Below are positions 27,360 to 34,302 of a stretch of DNA of 64,000 nt, in pieces (positions within the stretch are counted from its first letter, which is position 1; every line of letters begins with the position of its first letter). A program made the position numbers and the translations under genes. This DNA is from ZC4RG30 sp049841155 (GTDB lineage: Bacteria > Pseudomonadota > Gammaproteobacteria > Steroidobacterales > Steroidobacteraceae): positions 310,001 to 374,000 of the forward strand of contig JASGHI010000003.1 in NCBI GenBank assembly GCA_049841155.1, given 5' to 3'. Below the pieces are notes generated by a model, which saw only the letters and a program-made list of their open reading frames with translations, ran no database searches and was not told where the DNA came from.

Positions 27360-28012
27360 TGGTGGAGGCGGCGGGACAGCTGCTTCCATCCCTTTCGGGA
27401 CGGGCTGGACTATGCCTTCATCCCTGCATCGCCGAAGCGCTGCCGAGGATGCGGGGCGTGTTATCAGCACCTTCCGGTGCCGATCCTGGGGCCGGCTCCG
27501 GTGCCGTGAAGCACCTCAGCCGGTCCATGAGTCTCTACAGGGCAGGGCGAGTTGGCCTCGTCCCACCCCTCGGCGTTGCCATGCCGCCGTTGCCGGCGGC
27601 AGAAGGGTTCACCGAATGAGCCCCGTTTTCACTTCACCCTCACGGGTGAAGGCGACCATTGCGTTCCTTCGCTTTAATCGAACCCGCGTCCGCAAGCACT
27701 ACATTTCAGGCTCTACGTACGTAGCTGTCTCTTTGGGTTCTCGCCTCACGCTACCCGAGCAGCAGGGAAGACGCTCAGCCAGCTGACGGTGTCTCTTAAC
27801 GATGCAGCCCGTAGCACGCGGCATCGCGATCCTGTGAGCGCGTCCCCCGGGTCCGTGGCACAGGCACCAGCGGGTCGGAGGTTAGGCGGGGTTAAGCCGC
27901 CAGAGCGTAGTTGTCGTCGTTGGCAACTATGATTTGCACAGTGATTAACGAGGGCCATGCGCCTCGGTACGCCCCTGAAGTTTCGCAACCCACGTCGAAG
28001 CCGGTCGCCCCC
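27360..28012 (-). ncRNA. ssrA: tmRNA (10Sa RNA) gene, interrupted by a group I intron
   Basis: Transcribed from 28012 to 27360. The 5' end GGGGGCGACCGGCTTCGACG is the tmRNA start. The reading frame for the tag resumes at GCC (27924) and encodes (A)ANDDNYALAA, with stop TAA at 27894-27892. The 5' part runs to GCGGGTTCGAT (27677), the first half of the T-arm. The second half, TCCCGC CGCCTCC ACCA, lies 300 bases further on at 27376-27360. Joined, they give T-stem GCGGG/CCCGC, T-loop TTCGATT and acceptor stem GGGGGCG/CGCCTCC with encoded CCA. The mature RNA is 336 + 17 = 353 nt, a normal size. A TATAAT box lies at 28032-28027. smpB is 1.2 kb away. Confidence 0.95.
27377..27676 (-). ncRNA. Group I intron in the tmRNA T-loop (no ORF)
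   Basis: 300 bases between the two T-loop halves. P1: the exon/intron sequence CGAT|TA pairs with the internal guide TGGTCG (27658-27653), placing the required U-G wobble at the 5' splice site. The catalytic core shows the R element GTAGAGACT (27538-27530) and the S element GAAGGCATAGTCCAG (27419-27405), whose GACT/AGTC form P7. The last intron base (27377) is G, as needed for the 3' splice site. No reading frame for a homing endonuclease fits inside. Confidence 0.92.
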
Positions 28013-28026
28013 TTCAAAGCGATCAG

Positions 28027-28032
28027 ATTATA
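28027..28032 (-). promoter_or_regulatory. -10 box of the tmRNA promoter
   Basis: TATAAT on the minus strand, 15 bases before the predicted 5' end GGGGG. No convincing -35 hexamer at 16-18 bases. Confidence 0.6.
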
Positions 28033-28042
28033 GCACAGCCCT

Positions 28043-28297
28043 TCAGGCCTTCTTGAACACGCCCAGTGCCCGCAGGATGACGATGAGCAGCACGGCGCCG
28101 GCGATCGACACCACGAAGCGCGCTATGCCTCCGGTGGCCGCGAAGCCCAGGAAGCCGGCGACCCAGAATCCCAGTGCCGAACCGATGATGCCGACCAGCA
28201 CGTTGGCGATCCAGCCCATCTGGGCGTTGGTCTTCATGATGATGCTGGCGAGCCAGCCGACGATGCCGCCGATGATGAGAGAGATGATCAGGTTCAT
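28043..28297 (-). CDS. GlsB/YeaQ/YmgE family stress-response membrane protein
   Basis: 84 residues, nearly all hydrophobic, with three membrane helices: MNLIISLIIGGIVGWLASII (1-20), IANVLVGIIGSALGFWVAGF (about 30-49) and FVVSIAGAVLLIVILRALGV (about 61-80). This is the full length of the transglycosylase-associated family. Many members are induced by stress; no mechanism is known. It lies 31 bases upstream of the tmRNA 5' end on the same strand. Confidence 0.88.
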   Translation of the reverse strand: MNLIISLIIGGIVGWLASIIMKTNAQMGWIANVLVGIIGSALGFWVAGFLGFAATGGIARFVVSIAGAVLLIVILRALGVFKKA

Positions 28298-28337
28298 GGT
28301 CTTTCCCTCGTTGTGGTTTCTGGAGGTCCGGGACCGA

Positions 28338-29192
28338 TCATGAGCCCTTATGCGGCGCAGGGAAAGAAGGCACGCCGATGGTCAGGCACTGTGCGCAGCG
28401 GGGATGCGCGGCGGCGACCGGCGTGGCGCAGGCCTGCTGCAGCGGGCCCGGGAGCGCAAAACGCGGATCGTCGTCCACCAGCGGGCAGGGCAGGTACGCG
28501 AGATGGCCTTCGTGCATGCAGACGGTGCGGCTCCCCGTACACAGGGGTGGGGGCGGCGTTTCGCAGGCGTAGGCGGGCAGATCGGTGGCATGCAAGGGGC
28601 CCAGCTCCGGCAGGGCCACCAGCGGCAGGTCGGGCGGCAGGCCATGGCGGGCGAGCAAGGTGCGAAAACGCGCTTCGACGCCGGCGCTGTCCTCTCCGGG
28701 TTCGAGGCGGCGCGTGATGCCGACGGCAAAGCCCGCCTGGTGCAGCAGCGCAAGGCCCTGCAGCGCCTTGCGGAAATTGCGCAGGCCGCGCCCGGCGTCG
28801 TGGCGCGCCTCGTCCGGATAGTCGATGCTGACCCGGAACTGCAGCGGCTGCGGCGTGGCGCGCAGGCGCTGCAGGTGATGCGGCCGCCGGATCAGCGGTG
28901 CGGTGCCGTTGGTCAGCACCAGCGCCGGCCGGTGCGCCAGTGCGTATTCCAGGATGCGCAGGATGTCGCGGTGAATCAGCGGCTCGCCGCCGGTGAAGGC
29001 GAAACGCTGCACGCCCAGCGCCAGCGCGGCGTCGATGGCCTGGCAGGCATGATCGTAGTCCATGGCCGGCAGCCGCGTGTCCCCGGGCGCGGAACCTTCG
29101 TGGCAGAACGGGCAGCTCAGATTGCAGGCCGTGCCGGTCTGCAGCCACAGCGTGTCCAGCGCCTGCAGGGACAATAGCGGGGCGGCGCGCAT
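28338..29192 (-). CDS. Radical SAM protein
   Basis: 284 residues. The [4Fe-4S]-SAM motif is CNLSCPFC (Cys23, Cys27, Cys30), followed by the SAM-binding GGE in FAFTGGEPLIHRDILRILEY (near 65) and VLTNGTAPLI. The C-terminal third has several cysteines (CETPPPPLC, TVCMHEG, LPCPL, HPRCAQC), which could hold an auxiliary cluster as in SPASM or twitch domains. No peptide substrate or partner is recognisable nearby, so the reaction is unknown. Lies between glsB-type gene and smpB, same strand. Confidence 0.82.
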   Translation of the reverse strand: MRAAPLLSLQALDTLWLQTGTACNLSCPFCHEGSAPGDTRLPAMDYDHACQAIDAALALGVQRFAFTGGEPLIHRDILRILEYALAHRPALVLTNGTAPLIRRPHHLQRLRATPQPLQFRVSIDYPDEARHDAGRGLRNFRKALQGLALLHQAGFAVGITRRLEPGEDSAGVEARFRTLLARHGLPPDLPLVALPELGPLHATDLPAYACETPPPPLCTGSRTVCMHEGHLAYLPCPLVDDDPRFALPGPLQQACATPVAAAHPRCAQCLTIGVPSFPAPHKGS

Positions 29193-29206
29193 GCGCGGGC
29201 CGGGCG

Positions 29207-29677
29207 CTAACGCACGCGCAGCAGGCGCGCCTTGTCGCGCGCCCAGTCGCGCTCCTTCTCGGAGGCGCGTTTGTCATGCTGTTTCTTGCCCTTGGCAAGA
29301 CCGATGCGCAGCTTGGCGCGGCCGTTCTTCCAGTAAAGCTCCAGCGGCACCAGTGTGTAGCCGGAGCGTTCCACGGCCCCGACCAGCCGGTCCAGTTCGG
29401 CGCGGTTGAGCAGCAGCTTGCGGGTGCGGATGGGATCGGCGATCACATGGGTGGAGGCGGAGTTCAGCGGCGAGAAATGGGCGCCGAACAGGAAGGCCTC
29501 GCCAGCGCGCAGGAACACATAGGCCTCGGCGAGCTGGGCGCGTCCGGCGCGCAGCGACTTGACCTCCCAGCCCATCAGCGCAAGGCCAGCCTCATAACGC
29601 TCCTCGATGAAGTATTCGTGCCGGGCCTTGCGGTTCTCGGCGATGAGCGCGGGAGTCTGTTTGGCCGGTTTGTTCAC
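29207..29677 (-). CDS. smpB: SsrA-binding protein SmpB
   Basis: 156 residues. IAENRKARHEYFIEERYEAG (12-31), LMGWEVKSLRAGRAQLAEAY, SPLNSAS and the basic C-terminal tail GLAKGKKQHDKRASEKERDW are diagnostic. SmpB binds the tRNA-like part of tmRNA and is required for trans-translation. The intron-containing tmRNA gene lies 1.2 kb away on the same strand. Start codons of smpB and the divergent ratA are 30 bases apart. Confidence 0.97.
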   Translation of the reverse strand: MNKPAKQTPALIAENRKARHEYFIEERYEAGLALMGWEVKSLRAGRAQLAEAYVFLRAGEAFLFGAHFSPLNSASTHVIADPIRTRKLLLNRAELDRLVGAVERSGYTLVPLELYWKNGRAKLRIGLAKGKKQHDKRASEKERDWARDKARLLRVR

Positions 29678-29707
29678 CGCGGCATTGTAGCCACTACAAT
29701 CTCGGGC

Positions 29708-30157
29708 ATGCGCAATGTGAAGCGGTCGGCGCTGGTGGCAGCGGCCCCGCAGAAGGTCTTCGAGATGATCAACGACGTGGAGCGGTATCCGGAGTTTGTG
29801 CCGGGGTGCTCCGCTGCCGAAGTATTGAGCCGCAGGCCCGGCGAAATCGTTGCACGCCTGGCGGTGGGCAAGGGGCCGTTGTCCACGGCCTTCACCACGC
29901 GCAACCGCCTCGAGCCCGACCGGCGCGTGACCATGGAACTGGTGGAGGGGCCCTTCAAGAGCCTCGAAGGGGTGTGGACACTCACGCCGCTGGGGCAGGA
30001 GGGCGGCGCGGCGCCGGTTGCCGGGTGCCGGGTGGAGCTGGACCTGAGCTTCCAGCCGGCCGGCGGTCTTGCGGGCCTGGCGCTGGCACCGCTGATCGAG
30101 CGCATGGCCGGATCACTGGTGGATGCCTTCGTGCAGCGCGCGCGCCAGCAGCCCTGA
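29708..30157 (+). CDS. ratA: RatA / Coq10-like START-domain protein
   Basis: 149 residues: VAAAPQKVFEMINDVERYPEFVPGC in two blocks from residue 10, then a GPFKSLEGVWTL block and LSFQPAGGLAGLALAPLIE near the end. In E. coli RatA was described as a toxin affecting 70S ribosome assembly; homologues of Coq10 bind ubiquinone. Divergent from smpB, which is the standard gammaproteobacterial arrangement. ATG 29708 chosen for the family start MRNVKRSALV. The usual rnfH gene is missing between it and bamE. Confidence 0.9.
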   Translation: MRNVKRSALVAAAPQKVFEMINDVERYPEFVPGCSAAEVLSRRPGEIVARLAVGKGPLSTAFTTRNRLEPDRRVTMELVEGPFKSLEGVWTLTPLGQEGGAAPVAGCRVELDLSFQPAGGLAGLALAPLIERMAGSLVDAFVQRARQQP

Positions 30158-30181
30158 GCGCGGCAGGGCCGGGCAGCGAAG

Positions 30182-30496
30182 TCAGCCCTCCCGTTCGATG
30201 CGCGCCACCTTGTCGTTTTCGAAGAACACGGTCAGACGCCGCGTCTCCGCGTGGCTCAGGCGGCGGGATTTCACGTAGTAGAAGTAATCCCAGCGCTCCG
30301 AATCAAAGCCCGTGGGGATCATGGGGGTGCCGAGCAGGAACGAGACCTGGGAGCGCGTCATGCCGGTCTGCAGCTGCTCGACCTGGCTGGGATCGAGGAA
30401 ATTGCCCTGCAGGATGGGCATGCGGTAGACGCAGCCGGAGGCGCCGGCAAGCAGCAGGGCGAGCGCGAGGATGACGGCGGGTTTCTTGGGTCGCAT
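30182..30496 (-). CDS. bamE: Outer-membrane assembly lipoprotein BamE
   Basis: 104 residues. Lipoprotein signal peptide with lipobox LAGASGC (Cys22), followed by YRMPILQGNFLDPSQVEQLQ and GMTRSQVSFLLGTPMI, the SmpA/OmlA core, and WDYFYYV. BamE is a small periplasmic lipoprotein of the BAM complex that inserts beta-barrel proteins. Divergent to fur as in many relatives. Confidence 0.95.
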   Translation of the reverse strand: MRPKKPAVILALALLLAGASGCVYRMPILQGNFLDPSQVEQLQTGMTRSQVSFLLGTPMIPTGFDSERWDYFYYVKSRRLSHAETRRLTVFFENDKVARIEREG

Positions 30497-30510
30497 GGAG
30501 GGGCTTTGAG

Positions 30511-30535
30511 GGTTAGACTGACGGCTATTCTAACC
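30511..30535. promoter_or_regulatory. Inverted repeat between bamE and fur
   Basis: GGTTAG (30511-30516) and CTAACC (30530-30535) are perfect 6-base arms with 13 bases between, in the 59-base divergent promoter region. TATTCT within it could be a -10 box for fur. The sequence does not resemble a Fur box. Confidence 0.35.
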
Positions 30536-30555
30536 GACGTATCGCGGGAGTTCCC

Positions 30556-30999
30556 TTGGAAGGCAAGGACCTGAGAAAAGCCGGGCTTAAGGTAACGCTG
30601 CCGCGGCTCAAAATCCTCGAAATCCTCGAAACCGGCGGCATGCGCCACAAGTCGGCCGAGGATATCTACAAGGCCCTGCTGGAGTCCAACGAGGACATTG
30701 GCCTTGCCACCGTATACCGGGTGCTGACCCAGTTCGAGGCCGCAGGCCTGGTCACGCGGCACCACTTCGAGAACGGCATGGCGGTGTTCGAGCTCAATGA
30801 GGGCGATCACCACGACCACCTGGTATGCATCGAATGCGGCCGCATCGAGGAGTTCGTCGATGAAGAGATCGAGGAGCGGCAGCGGCGCATCGCAGCCGAG
30901 CATGGCTTCGAGATCCGCGATCACTCCATGATCATCTACGGGCGCTGCCGCCGCCCGGATTGTCCGTCACGGGCCGCGGCGACCCGCAAGGGAAACTAG
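30556..30999 (+). CDS. fur: Ferric uptake regulator Fur
   Basis: 147 residues. N-terminal winged helix with LPRLKILEILE and EDIGLATVYRVLTQFEAAGL; metal sites in HHFENGMAVFELNEGDHHDH and the CxxC of LVCIECGRIEEF. Iron-loaded Fur represses iron-uptake genes. The start is TTG at 30556 with GGGAG five bases before; no in-frame ATG is close. The stop TAG (30997-30999) is composed of the TA target dinucleotide and the first base of the inserted island, so the insertion left the protein intact. Confidence 0.95.
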   Translation: MEGKDLRKAGLKVTLPRLKILEILETGGMRHKSAEDIYKALLESNEDIGLATVYRVLTQFEAAGLVTRHHFENGMAVFELNEGDHHDHLVCIECGRIEEFVDEEIEERQRRIAAEHGFEIRDHSMIIYGRCRRPDCPSRAAATRKGN

Positions 31000-31086
31000 T
31001 GTCCCGTCCCGTTAATTCGTAACATATCAATTGTATGCTTCAGGGGTCTCTTTGGACACGGAGATCCCCGATGGCCCGACCGAAGG
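30999..31086 (+). repeat. Left IS630-type end (remnant of an IS copy)
   Basis: Begins GTGTCCCGTCCCGTTAATTC and runs through the first codons of a transposase (ATGGCCCGACCGAAGG) before homology stops at 31086. Differs from the right copy at about two of 88 positions (A for G near 31026, C for G near 31048). Confidence 0.88.
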
Positions 31087-31566
31087 ACGGACGCTGGGGG
31101 CGTACGCACCCGGCCCGGTGCCAGGCCATCGTGGAGGCAGCAGCATCGGCCCGGCTGACCCCGTGGCCGTGCTGCCGAAGTGGCTGGCGATCTGCGTGCC
31201 GATGGCACTGGACAACGCCTCGTAGATGGTGGGCCTGGGCGTGTAGTCCTTGGCGTCCGGCACGCGGTATTCCTTGACCAGTACGTCCTGCAGGTTGCAG
31301 AGGCGGTCCGCCAGTCCGTAGTCGAAGGCCACATCGCCGGTCCAGTAGTCGCCGGTGAAGAGTTCCGCTTCCGGTTTCTTCAACCGGGCGCCGCGGCCGC
31401 TTCTCACCACGTCCTGGAAGTGCTCGTGGATGGCATCGAGCATGACCCGAGTCTGGCTGCGGTCTTCCTCGGTCAGCGGCTTGAACATGTTCATGCGGTT
31501 CTTGGCCATGCCAGCCGTGAACACCCGGCGCTCGATGTCGAGTTTGTCGATGGCCTTGTCGAGTCC
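31087..31566 (-). pseudogene. S49 family peptidase (SppA/SohB-like), fragment
   Basis: About 150 residues of the C-terminal half of a signal-peptide-peptidase-like protein: DKLDIERRVFTAGMAKNRMN (from about 31555), FKPLTEEDRSQTRVMLDAIH, FTGDYWTGDVAFDYGLADRL. The catalytic serine region is missing. Upstream the frame hits TGA at 31569-31567 and similarity is lost; downstream it runs into the IS end and borrows a stop there. It is therefore a remnant cut at both sides, and marks a locus that existed before the left IS copy was deleted. Confidence 0.72.
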
Positions 31567-31890
31567 TCAGGAATCCTGGATGACGCCGATAAGGTGCTGG
31601 CCCGGTGGATCGTCGACCGGCGGCCGCTAAGGGACCCGGTCGACATCGACGTCCGCCGGATGCAGCCCTTCCAGGGCACGCGTCAGTATCTGAGCGACCG
31701 GACCGTCGAGACGCTGGGCCTGTCGTCGGCGATCCTGTCGAGCAGCCCGCCGAAAGAGATGGAGGTGCGGATTTCGTGCATGCGAAACTATACCGCAGCC
31801 CAGCTGCCGGCTGTTAGGATCATAAATTCGCTGGCCCGCAACTAAAGGTCAGCCCCAACCACACCCGGGACCCATGTGGAGAGAAATTCA
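31567..31890. other. Unassigned stretch with decayed coding sequence
   Basis: 324 bases between the S49 fragment and the SRPBCC gene. The plus strand is open from about 31570 to 31845 (reading ARWIVDRRPLRDPVDIDVRR) without a start or recognisable family, so it looks like another broken gene. No repeat or promoter seen except GGAGAG at 31878, the ribosome site of the next gene. Confidence 0.4.
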
Positions 31891-32388
31891 ATGATGCCTC
31901 GTCTGCCGACTTTGGTTGCACTGAGCACACTTGCCGCCTTCGGCACCGCTCTGGCCGCGGTGCCGGAATACACCACGATCAAGATGGAGACCGACGTCGC
32001 AAGACCGGCGAAAGAAGTCTGGGCCAAGGTGGGAGGCTACTGCGACATCTCGAAGTGGTTCAAGATCGGTTGCCAGATCACTTCCGGCAACGGCGACATC
32101 GGCACCGTACGCGTGCTGGATGGCGGTCGCATAACCGAAGTCCTGGTCGCGAAAACGGATTTGTCCTATGGCTACACTTGGCCTGTGAAGCCGGACCAGT
32201 TCTACAACCTCTACCATGGTTTCCTCGAGGCAAGACCCGTGACGGGCAAGACCTCGAAGCTCATTTACACACTGATGTACGACAGCTCCGACAAGGCCGG
32301 CAAAGCCGAGAAAGACGCCGACATCGCAGCGCGGCGCACACGCTTCGAAGCTGCTCTCAAATCCATGAAGGAGATGGCAGAGAAGTAA
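31891..32388 (+). CDS. Secreted SRPBCC family protein
   Basis: 165 residues. Signal peptide MMPRLPTLVALSTLAAFGTA with likely cleavage after ALA near residue 23, then a polyketide-cyclase/START-like domain: ETDVARPAKEVWAKVGGYCD, KWFKIGCQI, GTVRVLDGGRITEVLV and a long C-terminal helix rich in Lys and Ala. Such secreted SRPBCC proteins bind hydrophobic ligands; no function is known. Start ATG 31891 has GGAGAG seven bases before it; an in-frame GTG at 31876 lacks one. Only intact gene on the plus strand in the left part of the island. Confidence 0.82.
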   Translation: MMPRLPTLVALSTLAAFGTALAAVPEYTTIKMETDVARPAKEVWAKVGGYCDISKWFKIGCQITSGNGDIGTVRVLDGGRITEVLVAKTDLSYGYTWPVKPDQFYNLYHGFLEARPVTGKTSKLIYTLMYDSSDKAGKAEKDADIAARRTRFEAALKSMKEMAEK

Positions 32389-32429
32389 CTGCGTTCAGCT
32401 CACTTGCCGAGGGCTGCAACGCGGCGGCG

Positions 32430-32705
32430 CGGCGCGCGGCACATGTCCGAGACGGCCGCGCTATGTTCTTCCTCGACGGCGTGTATCTGCTGCCGGTGGA
32501 ACGCGGTCCGCCGGTGTTTCGGCATGTACCGCCAGCCACATCGGCCGAGCTGCAATCCCTTGTGCAGCACATCCGCGCGCTTCGGTCGGTTGCTGGAACG
32601 TCGCTGTATCGTCGAGCGCGACATGGAGAACGCCTGGCTCGTCAGCGATGGCGAATCCGGTCCGCTCGATGACCTGATTGGCCACTCCATCGTACTCGAT
32701 ACCTT
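32430..32705 (+). mobile_element. IS91-family transposase remnant
   Basis: Two frames on the plus strand read consecutive parts of an IS91/IS801-type transposase: FFLDGVYLLPVERGPPVFRH and PPATSAELQSLVQHI in the first, then RLLERRCIVERDMENAWLVS and GPLDDLIGHSIVLD in the second, with a frameshift near 32580. Both ends are missing. It fills the 320 bases between the SRPBCC gene and hyuB. Family knowledge: IS91-like elements transpose by rolling circle and can carry neighbouring DNA. Confidence 0.75.
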
Positions 32706-32709
32706 GCCT

Positions 32710-34300
32710 TCAACCCCTCGTAGGAGGGGTGCCATATCCACCGCCGCCGCCGGTTTCGATCACAAGGCGATCGCCACGGCCGAGGACTGCCTCGTACACA
32801 TTGGGCAGTACCTCGACCGAGCCATTCGATCGTCGAATCTTGAAAGCTCCGACCCCTCCGGGGCCACCGCCCAATAGCCCCGAGGCTCCGACACGATGCC
32901 GGTCTCCGTACCCAGCGACCTTTACGCCATCTCGAGTAGCCTCGTAGACCCGTCGAATCCCTCGTCCGCCCGCGTATTCGCCAACGCCACCGGATCCGTC
33001 AAGGAGCGAATACTCTACAATCCGGAAACTCGGGAAGTCGACTTCGAGCGCTTCAACAGGAGCGTTTGCGCAGTTGGAAATCGGGTTATCAAGCCCCTCC
33101 GCGCCATGCTGGCCACAGGCACCACCCCATCCGCCGCCGAGAATTTCCATGGTGACTGCATAACCTTTTTCCGGGTCAAAGCTGCTCAGCGCAACCGCGC
33201 TCGTGGTGTCGTAGCCCGTCGCGACCGCGCTGTCGGGGTTGGCCTTACCAAGCGCTCTGACGACGATGTCGAAGACGCGCGAAGCGGGAGTGAGCCTGGC
33301 ACGCACAGCCGCTGGAAAATTCGGGTTCAAGATACTTCCCTTGGGTGCATGCACCGTCAGCGGGCGGTTGGCCCCCTGGTTGAAGATGAGGCCTTCCTCG
33401 TCCAGCATGCAGCGCAGAGCAGACTGAACCGCGGATACGGTGGAAGCATACGGGCAGTTGATATTGCCAGCGATCTGCGCGGCAGTTCCTTCGAAATCAA
33501 CGGTGATGTCTGTTCCGCTGATTCGAACAACACCGCGAATTTCGGCAATGTCGCCACCCCAGGGAGTGATGTCCAACGTTTCCGAAGCGGAGTACTCGCC
33601 ATCGGGAAGCCTTCCGATGGCCGAACGTCACTCGCTCTTCAGCGTAGTCTTTCAGGGCCTCCATGGCGTTGAGGCATTCGTCGATACCGAAGCGATTGCA
33701 GATCTCGATGAGCCGAGTCGCGCCAATCATATTCGCGGAGAACTGCGCCTTCAGGTCGCCCGTGACCGCAGCTGGAGTTCTGACATTGGCTTCGATCATG
33801 CGTCGGACGAATCCGTCTTTCGCCATGAAGTCTCGCTCGATGGAGAACCTGACGTAAGGGATCTGAATCCCCTCCTGGTACACCTCGGTGGCATAGGCCG
33901 ACAATCCCGCGTGAGAACCGCCGATGTCCACATGATGAGCGGTTGACGCGCTATAGCCCACCAACTTGTCCCCATGGAACACCGGCATGAAGAGATAGAT
34001 GTCCTGCAGGTGCTGGCCACCGGTATACGGATCGTTCATGAGGATGGCGTCCCCATCTTTCAACGACGATACGTCTATGTTCTCGCTCATCTGCTCGATA
34101 GCGAGAGAGATTCCGGCGGTCATAATCGGGATGCATTCGGCCTGAGCGAACACTTCACCCTGGCTGTCGGTGAGGGCGACCGAGAAATCCGCAGCTTCTC
34201 GAACGATCGATGAGATCGCAGACTGCTGAAGATTCACCGCCATCTCGCGGGTAGCCGAATCAAATGCGGTCTTGATCAGGGCAAGCTTTGCCGATTCCAT
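32710..34300 (-). pseudogene. hyuB: Hydantoinase B / N-methylhydantoinase subunit B, single frameshift
   Basis: The first part (34300 to about 33628) gives MESAKLALIKTAFDSATREM ... ALKDYAEERV with MNDPYTGGQHLQD and AHHVDIGGSHAG; the second (to 32710) continues in another frame as RSAIGRLPDGEYSASETLDI ... GGGGGYGTPPTRG. One extra base near 33628 (GTGACG where GTGCG would keep the frame) breaks an otherwise complete protein of about 529 residues, a normal HyuB length. Everything else is intact, so this is either a very recent mutation or a sequencing error. HyuB works with HyuA in ATP-dependent opening of hydantoin or 5-oxoproline rings. Lies 2 bases after hyuA. Confidence 0.85.
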
Positions 34301-34302
34301 GT

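Noticed and set aside
27277..27786. Plus-strand open frames across the tmRNA region
   Set aside because: The bases are fully explained by the tmRNA exons and intron on the other strand; no ribosome site.
27360..28012. Genomic island integrated into ssrA (integrase-type att duplication)
   Set aside because: The 300 inserted bases are a group I intron with proper splice features; no integrase or repeated 3' end is present.
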